Origin: Chloroflexota bacterium
Lineage (GTDB): Bacteria > Chloroflexota > Anaerolineae > Anaerolineales > DRMV01
DNA length: 8,538 nt
Direction of reading: 5' to 3'
Assembly (NCBI GenBank): GCA_013153335.1
Contig: JAADEP010000083.1
Location: 1 to 8,538, forward strand
This document shows positions 1 to 6,124 of this stretch, in pieces. Position numbers and translations under genes: made by a program. The notes beneath the pieces are model-generated. The model ran no database searches and was not told the DNA's origin. It saw only the letters and a program-made list of their open reading frames with translations. The stretch's first letter is position 1. The number at the start of each line of letters is the position of its first letter.

Positions 1-1
1 G

Positions 2-97
2 CAAAAAGCGCCCGCGAACGTGGTCCAGCACGAGCGCGAGAAATTGGCCCGCTTTCGCGAAGAAGCCGAGACCTTGCGGCGCCAGCTCGCCGCGTAA
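2..97 (+). CDS. valS: Valyl-tRNA synthetase, C-terminal end (partial)
   Basis: The 5' part lies outside the window. Reading from base 2 gives 31 residues ending in TAA at 95-97. The peptide begins QKAPANVVQ and continues with a charged, heptad-like stretch (HEREKLARFREEAETLRRQ). This resembles the end of the C-terminal coiled-coil arm of valyl-tRNA synthetase, where a 'xKAPxxVVxxEREKL' pattern leads into the final helix. In ValS this arm contacts the tRNA; the enzyme charges tRNA-Val in the cytoplasm. It is the only plus-strand gene here and runs toward the convergent TPR gene. It is followed 22 nt later by a strong terminator, as expected for the end of a transcription unit. The assignment rests on a short tail, so another coiled-coil protein is possible. 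Confidence 0.75.
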   Translation, partial: QKAPANVVQHEREKLARFREEAETLRRQLAA

Positions 98-119
98 CAC
101 AGCAGCAAAACCACGAAGC

Positions 120-160
120 GCCCACGGGCGGGTTGGACCTCGCCCGTGGGCTTTTTCTTT
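120..160 (+). terminator. Intrinsic terminator of the valS-like gene
   Basis: An 11-bp perfect stem, GCCCACGGGCG (120-130) with CGCCCGTGGGC (141-151), encloses a 10-nt loop and is followed at once by TTTTTCTTT (152-160). This is a textbook Rho-independent terminator for the plus-strand gene ending at 97. Read on the minus strand, the same stem is followed only by GCTTCGTGGTTTTGC, so it would be a weak terminator for the converging TPR gene. Confidence 0.9.
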
Positions 161-175
161 GGGCTTGCGCCTTCG

Positions 176-201
176 GCCTCCCCGGGATTTTAGGGGGAGG
201 C
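176..201 (-). other. Hairpin overlapping the stop codon of the TPR gene
   Basis: An 8-bp inverted repeat, GCCTCCCC (176-183) and GGGGAGGC (194-201), has a 10-nt loop that contains most of the minus-strand TAA stop (190-192). There is no T-tract after it on either strand, so it does not look like a standard intrinsic terminator. It may stabilise the 3' end of the TPR mRNA, or it may be chance in GC-rich DNA. Confidence 0.4.
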
Positions 202-1995
202 GGTCGGCGTGGGAGAGGGCGTCACGGATGCCGGCGGGGTTGGCGTGGGCAAGCCAAGGGCGGCAGCCGCTTCTGCCCGCCACTCCCAGGGCACGAGGTC
301 AGGCGGCGCGTCCAGCAGCGCGCGCCAATCGCGCTGGGCCGTCGTGGTCAGCCCCAACGCTTCGGCCATCTTCGCGCGCCAATACAGCGCGGTATAGCGC
401 TCGCGTTCGGTCTGCGCGCGTTCATAAGCCTCGCGGTAGGCCACCAGCGCCGCGCCATAATCCCCTAGCGCGCGGTGCGCGTGCCCGCGGCGCATGGCAT
501 TGGCAAAAGACGGATCCCAGCGGTCGGCCTGCTCGAGGTATTCGAGCGCTTTTTCGGGTTGGTTCAGGCGCAGGTAGGCCTCGCCCAGCAGCGCGACCCG
601 CTGACGCAAGATCAACGGTGACGCGTGGTCGGCCAGCGCGTCGAGCGCGGCCAAAGCTGCTTCGGGATCGCCCTCTGGATGGGCGATTTGCACTTGCGCG
701 TAGAGCAAGATCGCGTCAGGGTCTTCGGGCCGGTACCGGTAATAGACCTCCGCGGCCTCGCGCGCGGCCTCGACATCCCCGCGCGCGAGCGCGATGCGCG
801 CGGCCAGCGCGTAGGCCTCGAGCATCGTGGGGTCGCGTTCCAGCGCACGCTCGATCGCCTCCCATGCGGCCTCCGTATCCCCGCGCAGGTAGGCGAGCCA
901 GGCTTCGTAATAATCCCAGCGGGGCAGGTCGCCCGTGGCCTCTCGCGCGCGGGCGAGCAACCGCTCGGCTTGGTCCACGTCCTCGCGCCAGCCGAGCCAG
1001 TAGTCCAGCGCAGCCTGATAGGTGAGCGGATCGTCGCCCGCGAGCTTGAGCGCGGCGCGCAGGTGCTGTTCAACCACCGCGAAATCCGCCGCGGTCGGGC
1101 TTTGTTCGCGCGTGCGCCATTCGGCCATGAGCACCTGGGCCCAAAGGCGATGCGCGGGCCCGAAATTCGGGTCCATATCCAGCGCCTGGCGCAACGCGCG
1201 CCGCGCATCGGCGTAACGCGCCAGGTGGTAGTAGGCCTCGGCCAAATAATACGCGAGGTCGGGCGCGGGTTCCTGATCCAGGAGTTGCTCGAAATAAGCC
1301 GCTGCCGCGGCCCAATCCCCGCGGCCCATCGCGTCCAGCGCGCGGTGATACGCCTCATACGGATGGGGCGTGTTCACGTAGAGCGGCGTGGGGGTGTGGG
1401 TCACGCCCAGCACCTGGCCTAAAGGTTGGGGCGTCCCGCGCGGGGTGGGAGATGGGGGCAACGTCGCGGTGGGCGTTGTGACGGCGGGCGTGGTCGCGAC
1501 CACGGTGATAAAGCCCAAAGTCGGCAAGGGCGTGGGTCGGCTCCGCCAATACGACCATCCTTGATAGCCCAGCGCGAGCAGCAGTACCGTAACCACACCG
1601 AGCAGCAACGCGAGCCCGCGGCGCTGCCAGGCTGGCCGGGCCTGACGGGGTGTCCATGGCGCGAGCACCTCCGCCTGCCATTGCGCGCGACGGTCCAGGC
1701 GCACGGGCTCACCGGGGGTGACATCCTTCGCGGCGAAGTATCGCAACCCGCGCTGCGCGGTGGGGTGTTGCGGGTCGAGCTTGAGCACCTGGCGCAGGCT
1801 GTGTTCTCGTTCCTTCGCGGTTTCGGCCGCGACCGAGAGCCAGAGCCAATACGTCACATTGTTGGGGTCGCGTTTGAGCAGGCGGATGATGAGCTTCCGC
1901 GCCCGGGGGTAGTCCCCGGCTTCGAGGGCCTCGAGGGCCTGGTCATACGTGGTTTTGGGCGGTGCGACTTGCGCTTTTTTGTTCGTTTCGCTCAT
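190..1995 (-). CDS. Single-pass membrane protein with TPR domains on both sides of the membrane
   Basis: The 601-residue protein has four parts. Residues about 14-80 form a short TPR-like domain with the typical 'A..AL..GDY..A' and 'LKLDPQHPTA' signatures. An Arg-rich stretch (115-126) leads to one hydrophobic helix (about 127-145). A Thr/Pro-rich linker (152-211) follows. Residues about 212-580 are a long array of TPR units (for example AYYHLARYADARRAL, ALDMDPNFGPAH, YLRLNQPEKALEYLE), ending in a Thr/Pro/Ser tail (581-601). The Arg cluster before the helix suggests the N-terminus is cytoplasmic and the large array external. TPRs bind proteins or peptides; no catalytic motif is visible, so the function is unknown. 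The start ATG has AAGGA 10 nt upstream, in a 15-nt gap after the enolase-superfamily gene, so the two are probably co-transcribed. Thr/Pro linkers joined to TPRs are common in Chloroflexota proteins. Confidence 0.9.
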   Translation of the reverse strand: MSETNKKAQVAPPKTTYDQALEALEAGDYPRARKLIIRLLKRDPNNVTYWLWLSVAAETAKEREHSLRQVLKLDPQHPTAQRGLRYFAAKDVTPGEPVRLDRRAQWQAEVLAPWTPRQARPAWQRRGLALLLGVVTVLLLALGYQGWSYWRSRPTPLPTLGFITVVATTPAVTTPTATLPPSPTPRGTPQPLGQVLGVTHTPTPLYVNTPHPYEAYHRALDAMGRGDWAAAAAYFEQLLDQEPAPDLAYYLAEAYYHLARYADARRALRQALDMDPNFGPAHRLWAQVLMAEWRTREQSPTAADFAVVEQHLRAALKLAGDDPLTYQAALDYWLGWREDVDQAERLLARAREATGDLPRWDYYEAWLAYLRGDTEAAWEAIERALERDPTMLEAYALAARIALARGDVEAAREAAEVYYRYRPEDPDAILLYAQVQIAHPEGDPEAALAALDALADHASPLILRQRVALLGEAYLRLNQPEKALEYLEQADRWDPSFANAMRRGHAHRALGDYGAALVAYREAYERAQTERERYTALYWRAKMAEALGLTTTAQRDWRALLDAPPDLVPWEWRAEAAAALGLPTPTPPASVTPSPTPTASP

Positions 1996-2010
1996 ATGCG
2001 CCCCGTCCTT

Positions 2011-3144
2011 CTAGCGGGGGTGCCCTTCGTTGGGATTGAGGAACGTCATGCTGTGCAGGGTATAGTACGCGAGCGCGTCGCGGTTCACGCGCACCCCCAA
2101 GCCGGGCCCAAGGGGCACGGTGATGGTGCTGTCGTCGTTGAGCGCGAAGCGCTCTTCGGTGATGTCCATCTCGTAGTAGCGGTCCGTGGCCGAAATATCG
2201 CTCGGCAGCCGGAAGTTCGGCAGCGAGGCCAGGGCCAAATTCGCGGCTCGACCTATGCCGGTTTCCAGCATTCCCCCGGACCACACGGGCACGTCGTGTT
2301 GGGCTGCCAGATCGTGGATGCGCACAGCTTCGATCAGCCCGCCGACCCGGCCCACCTTGATGTTGATGACCCGGGCCGCGTCCATCTCAATAGCTTTGCG
2401 GGCCTTGTCGGCCGAGGTGATGCTCTCGTCCAGGCAGATGGGCGTGCGGAACACTTGCTGCAACTTGTGGTGGTCCCACAGGTCGTCGTGGGCTAGCGGC
2501 TGTTCGATAAGCAGAAGTTGGTAATCGTCCAAAGGGCGCAGGGTTTGCGCGGTATCCAGGTCGTACGCGCTATTTGCGTCCACTTGAAGCGGGATGTCGG
2601 GATAGGCCTCACGGACCGCGCGCACGAATTCCACATCGTACCCGGGTTTGATTTTGAGCTTGATGCGCCGATAGCCTTGGTTGAGGTAGTAGCCCACCCG
2701 TTCCACCAGCGCGCGGGGATTTTCTTGCAACCCGATGGATACGCCGACCGGGACCCGGTCGCGGACGCCGCCAAGGAGATCGCGCAACGAGCGGCCCAGG
2801 CGTTTGCCGTAGAGGTCCCACAGGGCCATCTCTAAGCCCGCGCGGGCCATGCGATGCCCCCGCACCCATTGCACCCGGTCGGTGAAGTCGCCTGGGTGGT
2901 CAACGGGTGCGTCAAACAACGCAGGGATGAGAAACTCGCCGAGGATGTGTTCCGCAGTCCAGGCGGTCTCGCAAGAGTAATGCGGCGCGTAACCGGCCAC
3001 GACCTCGCCCCAGCCCACATAACCGTCCGCGTCGCGCACTTCCAGAATGAGCGCGTCGCGCTCGGTGCGGCTCGCGGTCGAGGTCGCGAAGGGGAAACGC
3101 AACGGCATGCGCACGTGGTAATAGGTCACACTTTGGATACGCAT
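2011..3144 (-). CDS. menC: o-Succinylbenzoate synthase / N-succinylamino acid racemase (enolase superfamily)
   Basis: The 377-residue protein has the usual length and layout of the muconate-lactonizing subgroup of the enolase superfamily: an N-terminal capping domain (about 1-125), then a TIM barrel. Catalytic features visible are KLKIK (Lys162 and Lys164 of the KxK motif), metal ligands Asp189 (VDAN), Glu214 (IEQP) and Asp239 (LDES), and general base Lys263 (NIKVGR). The WSGGMLETGIGRA segment (288-300) is typical of the NSAR/OSBS family. OSBS dehydrates SHCHC to o-succinylbenzoate in menaquinone synthesis; family members often also racemise N-succinyl amino acids. Arg266, linked in this family to racemase activity, is present. 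No other men gene is in view, so the symbol is a family label. The ATG has a strong AAGGAG at 3151-3156, six nt upstream. It leads the TPR gene and follows the epimerase after 93 nt. Confidence 0.85.
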   Translation of the reverse strand: MRIQSVTYYHVRMPLRFPFATSTASRTERDALILEVRDADGYVGWGEVVAGYAPHYSCETAWTAEHILGEFLIPALFDAPVDHPGDFTDRVQWVRGHRMARAGLEMALWDLYGKRLGRSLRDLLGGVRDRVPVGVSIGLQENPRALVERVGYYLNQGYRRIKLKIKPGYDVEFVRAVREAYPDIPLQVDANSAYDLDTAQTLRPLDDYQLLLIEQPLAHDDLWDHHKLQQVFRTPICLDESITSADKARKAIEMDAARVINIKVGRVGGLIEAVRIHDLAAQHDVPVWSGGMLETGIGRAANLALASLPNFRLPSDISATDRYYEMDITEERFALNDDSTITVPLGPGLGVRVNRDALAYYTLHSMTFLNPNEGHPR

Positions 3145-3231
3145 AGGGCACTCCTTGGCCCGAGAAAGGATGATGATGTAAGCGGAGCTCGCGCTGGAGG
3201 CCTGGATCGGCCTTGTCCGACGCTTGCAGGG

Positions 3232-3240
3232 ATTGTATCA
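3232..3240 (-). promoter_or_regulatory. Possible extended -10 promoter before the OSBS/NSAR gene
   Basis: On the minus strand the sequence TGATACAAT (3240 to 3232) matches an extended -10 element, TGnTACAAT. Its TGA is also the stop codon of the epimerase. No -35-like hexamer lies at 15-18 nt upstream. The ATG is about 88 nt downstream, leaving an untranslated leader of about 80 nt. It could let the OSBS/NSAR and TPR genes be expressed apart from the ridA unit, but read-through is equally possible. Confidence 0.35.
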
Positions 3241-4173
3241 CCCTTCGCGGAGCATGGCGCGGATTAATCGGCCCAAGCCCTCTTCCAACGACACGCGCGC
3301 GCGAAACCCCAGCTTTTGGGCCGCGCGCGTGGGATCCCCGCGGGAGTGGCGGATGTCGCCCGCGCGGGGCGGCCCGAATTTGGGCCGCGGCGCGTGCGGA
3401 AAGTGGCGGTACAGCACGTCCAACAGCTCGAGGAGCGAGACCGCCTGGCCTGTGCACACGTTGTACGCCTGCCCGGCCGCGCTCGCGGGCGCGTCGGCCG
3501 CGCGGAGCAGGGCTTCGACCACATCCGACACAAAGATGAAATCTCGGGTCTGATGCCCGTCGCCGAACACCGTGGGCGCGCGGCCCTGGCGCAGGGCTTC
3601 GACAAAGCGGGCGATCACGCCCGAGTACGGATTGTCCGCGCGCTGCCGCGGGCCATACACGTTGAAGAACCGCAAAGCAATGGCCTCGAGCCCCATGCTG
3701 GCCGTGTACGCGTGCGCGTCGGCCTCGTTCGCGACTTTGCTGCTCGCGTAAGGCGACAAAGGCCGCGGGAGCAGGCCTTCGTGCAAGGGCAGCGTCTCGG
3801 GCTCGCCGTAGACCGCCGCGCTCGAGGCCAGAACCACTCGCCGCGCGCCGGCTTGCCGCGCGGCCTCGAGAACGTTGAGCGTACCGGTTGTGTTGATCGC
3901 GTGGGCTCGCTGGGGCGTTTGCACCGATTGGGGGACCGAGACCAGTGCGGCCAAGTGAAAGACCAGCTCAGCCCCCTCGAACGCGCGGCGGATCGCGTCG
4001 AACTCGCGCACATCGGCCCGCACCACCTGCAGCTTCGCATGCCCCTGAGGCAGGTTTTCGAGCCGTCCGGTCGAGAAATCATCCACAACCCGGACTTCGT
4101 GTCCGGCCGCAAGCAGGGCATCCACCAGATGAGAACCGATGAACCCCGCGCCGCCGGTGACCACCACGCGCAT
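3238..4173 (-). CDS. NAD-dependent nucleotide-sugar epimerase/dehydratase (extended SDR)
   Basis: The 311-residue protein is a full-length extended short-chain dehydrogenase. The N-terminal Rossmann motif TGGAGFIGS (6-14) binds NAD, with Asp31/Asp32 at the end of beta-2. Catalytic residues are Ser117/Ser118 (ASSAAVYG) and the Tyr142-x3-Lys146 pair (YASSK). FFNVYGPRQ (169-177) and FGDGHQTRDFIFVSDVV (203-219) are typical of the substrate domain of UDP-glucose / UDP-N-acetylglucosamine 4-epimerases. It probably makes a UDP-hexose for the glycan begun by the upstream sugar transferase, but 4-epimerase and dehydratase roles cannot be separated by eye. The reading frame stays open further upstream to 4422, but that extension overlaps the transferase gene and has no SDR character; the ATG at 4173 begins the canonical MRVVVTGG and has a purine-rich AAGGGGGGG just upstream. 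It lies 25 nt after the transferase stop. Confidence 0.9.
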   Translation of the reverse strand: MRVVVTGGAGFIGSHLVDALLAAGHEVRVVDDFSTGRLENLPQGHAKLQVVRADVREFDAIRRAFEGAELVFHLAALVSVPQSVQTPQRAHAINTTGTLNVLEAARQAGARRVVLASSAAVYGEPETLPLHEGLLPRPLSPYASSKVANEADAHAYTASMGLEAIALRFFNVYGPRQRADNPYSGVIARFVEALRQGRAPTVFGDGHQTRDFIFVSDVVEALLRAADAPASAAGQAYNVCTGQAVSLLELLDVLYRHFPHAPRPKFGPPRAGDIRHSRGDPTRAAQKLGFRARVSLEEGLGRLIRAMLREG

Positions 4174-4198
4174 CTTCCCCCCCTTCGCGGCTCTGGCC

Positions 4199-5650
4199 CT
4201 AATGCCCTCGGAACCCCAAGACCGACGCCAATGTTCGCAAGATGATGAGCAGGTCCAGGGGGATGTTGCGGTGCTTGATGTAGTACAGGTCGTATTCCAG
4301 CTTGCGTTCGGTGTCTTGGACCGTTGCCGCATAACCGTACTTGATTTGGGCCCATCCCGTGATGCCGGGCTTGACCAAAAGCCGGGCGCGATAAAAGGGG
4401 ATGGTCTTTTCCAGGGCCTCAACCAGCTTGGGCTGCTCGGGTCGGGGCCCGACCACGCTCATATGGCCGAGCAAAACGTTCCAGAACTGCGGGAATTCGT
4501 CCAGGTGCGATTTGCGCAAGATGCGCCCCACGCGGGTTACGCGGCGCACTTCTTCGTCGTCGGCCCAACGGTTGGTCGTGCCATCGGGCTCGGGCATGCG
4601 GTCCCGAGGCCACATGGTGCGGAATTTATACACCGTGAACAGGCGACCGTGCCGCCCCACGCGCTTTTGCTTGAAGAGGATGGGGCGCCCGCTCTCGAGC
4701 CAGATCGCGAGCGCGATCAGGGGCAGCATTACGGCTAAGAGCGCGAGGCCCAGGGTCGCGCCGAGGATGTCGAGCCCGCGTTTGGCCCATTCGTAAAACA
4801 CGCTTTTGCGGGCTTCGTCGACGAAGGAGTCCAGCATCCAATTCGCGCCCAGGTGTGAGATGGGCACGCGCTGGTAGACCTCTTCGTAGAACGCGTGCAA
4901 GTGCGTAACTTCAACGCCGGAGGATTGCAAATCCAACAGGGCCTGGAAGAGCTCGCCGCGGATCTCGCCCACAATCGCGACGACCGCGTCGGTGATTTGG
5001 TAGCGAACGGCCACGTCGAGCAGCGTGCTCGCATCCCCCAGGACCGGCAGGCCTGAGAACTTGCGCCCGTGTTTGGTCCAGTCGTCGTCCACGAAGCCGA
5101 CCAGGTAGAGGGGCGTGCCCGTGGGCTCGTTCTGCAGCGAGGCGGCGAGCTCGCGGCCGTGACGGCCCGCGCCCACAATGAGCACGCGGCGCCCGGTTCG
5201 CTGGATCATGCGGATATAGAGGTAACGCCACAAAAAGACGAACAGGGTCGCGAACGCGATGAAAGCCGCGACGCTCACCCGCGGGAGCACGCGTCGGTCG
5301 ACGTTGAGCACGAAATAGGTCATGAGGTAAAGGACCAGCGCGAGCAGCGCGACGCTCAACAAGCCCTGGGCCGTGCGGTAAAGGTTGAACGCGCGGCTGT
5401 CGTCGTGCAAGTCCACCAGAAACAACACCCAGAGAAAGGGCAGGGTGTAAAACCACCAGGGCCGGGTGGTCAGGAATTCGATCCACGTTCGCCACGTATG
5501 GTGGGGCAGGGCCATGGAAAACCAGAGGGTGGTGGCCGCCAGCCACGCGAGCAAAGACGCGGCGACGTCCCCCAATACCAAAAGGACCCGCTGCTCAGCA
5601 GGACGCAGGCTTAGGCGACGGCGAGGTGGAGCAGAGGCTGATGAAGGCAT
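4199..5650 (-). CDS. Polyprenyl-phosphate hexose-1-phosphate transferase (WcaJ-like bacterial sugar transferase)
   Basis: This 483-residue integral membrane protein would start a lipid-linked glycan by moving a sugar-1-phosphate from a nucleotide sugar to undecaprenyl phosphate on the inner face of the membrane. The N-terminal half has about four hydrophobic helices (22-46, 66-80, 96-116, 124-142) and then a Rossmann-like domain with GAGRHG (160-165). The C-terminal catalytic domain begins with KRGLD (290-294) and a hydrophobic segment (295-317). Conserved motifs follow: FKQKRVGRHG (326-335), YKFRTM (341-346), SHLDEFPQFWNV (381-392) with the Asp384-Glu385 catalytic dyad, SVVGPRPE (398-405) and KPGITGWAQI (427-436). 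Length matches two-domain transferases of the WcaJ/EpsE type. The sugar is not predictable; glucose, galactose or an N-acetylhexosamine are all possible. It sits between ridA (24 nt gap) and the epimerase (25 nt gap). The start ATG has GAGG about 11 nt upstream. Confidence 0.93.
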   Translation of the reverse strand: MPSSASAPPRRRLSLRPAEQRVLLVLGDVAASLLAWLAATTLWFSMALPHHTWRTWIEFLTTRPWWFYTLPFLWVLFLVDLHDDSRAFNLYRTAQGLLSVALLALVLYLMTYFVLNVDRRVLPRVSVAAFIAFATLFVFLWRYLYIRMIQRTGRRVLIVGAGRHGRELAASLQNEPTGTPLYLVGFVDDDWTKHGRKFSGLPVLGDASTLLDVAVRYQITDAVVAIVGEIRGELFQALLDLQSSGVEVTHLHAFYEEVYQRVPISHLGANWMLDSFVDEARKSVFYEWAKRGLDILGATLGLALLAVMLPLIALAIWLESGRPILFKQKRVGRHGRLFTVYKFRTMWPRDRMPEPDGTTNRWADDEEVRRVTRVGRILRKSHLDEFPQFWNVLLGHMSVVGPRPEQPKLVEALEKTIPFYRARLLVKPGITGWAQIKYGYAATVQDTERKLEYDLYYIKHRNIPLDLLIILRTLASVLGFRGH

Positions 5651-5674
5651 GGATGGGCCGACCTCGGTAAGGCC

Positions 5675-6061
5675 TCAGTCGCCCAAATAGGCCACAGCTT
5701 CGATTTCTACCGCGGCCCCTTTGGGCAACGCGGCCGCTTGAATGGCTGCCCGGGCAGGCGGTTGGTCCGCGAAAAAGCGGGCGTACACTTCGTTCATGGC
5801 CGCGAAGTCGGCCATGTCCCGCAAGTATACGGTGACCTTGACCACATGGCGGAGGTCGCCGCCCGCGGCCTGCACGATCGCGCGCAGATTGCGCAGCGCT
5901 TGCTCGGTCTCGGCTTGCACACCCCCCGGGACGAGTTGCCCGGTCTGGGGGTCGAGGCCCAATTGGCCCGACACGAAGAGCCATCCACCGGCCACAACGC
6001 CCTGGGAATAGGGACCGATCGCGGCCGGAGCCTGGGTGGTTTGCACCGTTCGTTTGTCCAT
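5675..6061 (-). CDS. ridA: RidA family reactive intermediate/imine deaminase
   Basis: The 128-residue protein has the full RidA (YjgF/YER057c) length and pattern: AIGPYSQGV (14-22), FVSGQLGLDP (29-38), a central AxxNLRAIVQAAGGDLxHVVKVTVYL segment (56-80) and PPARAAIQAAALP (101-113). Arg104 corresponds to the catalytic arginine of E. coli RidA (Arg105), Tyr18 to Tyr17, and Glu121 (VEIEAVA) to Glu120. These support true deaminase activity, hydrolysing reactive enamines/imines such as 2-aminoacrylate formed by PLP enzymes. Family members form trimers in the cytoplasm. It has its own strong promoter (6089-6117) and a G-rich ribosome site (GGGGGG) six nt before the ATG. It is the first gene of a unit continuing into the sugar transferase, an unexpected partner that may simply reflect shared housekeeping expression. 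Confidence 0.95.
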   Translation of the reverse strand: MDKRTVQTTQAPAAIGPYSQGVVAGGWLFVSGQLGLDPQTGQLVPGGVQAETEQALRNLRAIVQAAGGDLRHVVKVTVYLRDMADFAAMNEVYARFFADQPPARAAIQAAALPKGAAVEIEAVAYLGD

Positions 6062-6088
6062 GGATATCCCCCCACAAAGGTTGCGGGA

Positions 6089-6117
6089 ATTGTATGCGAA
6101 ACTGGGACGTGGGTCAA
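6089..6117 (-). promoter_or_regulatory. Near-consensus sigma-70-type promoter of the ridA unit
   Basis: On the minus strand TTGACC (6117-6112) and TACAAT (6094-6089) are separated by exactly 17 nt. Each hexamer differs from the sigma-A/sigma-70 consensus by one base. Transcription would start near 6082, giving a leader of about 20 nt with a G-rich ribosome site before the ridA ATG at 6061. The -35 box begins only seven nt after the mutase stop codon, and no terminator separates the two units, so some read-through is likely. Confidence 0.8.
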
Positions 6118-6124
6118 ACCGCGC

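Noticed and set aside
1923..1940. Tandem 9-bp repeat, CGAGGGCCT twice
   Set aside because: It encodes Ala-Leu-Glu twice within the TPR helix and is explained by protein sequence and codon preference.
1426..2496. Plus-strand open frame (356 codons) across the TPR and OSBS/NSAR genes
   Set aside because: It spans two genes in antisense and its translation has no recognisable domain or suitable ribosome site.
3160..3237. Short hairpins (GGCC/GGCC and similar) after the epimerase as a terminator
   Set aside because: Stems are only about four bp and no T-tract follows on the minus strand.
4174..4422. 83-residue N-terminal extension of the epimerase
   Set aside because: It overlaps the transferase coding region and has shadow-like composition; the canonical Rossmann start MRVVVTGG begins at 4173.
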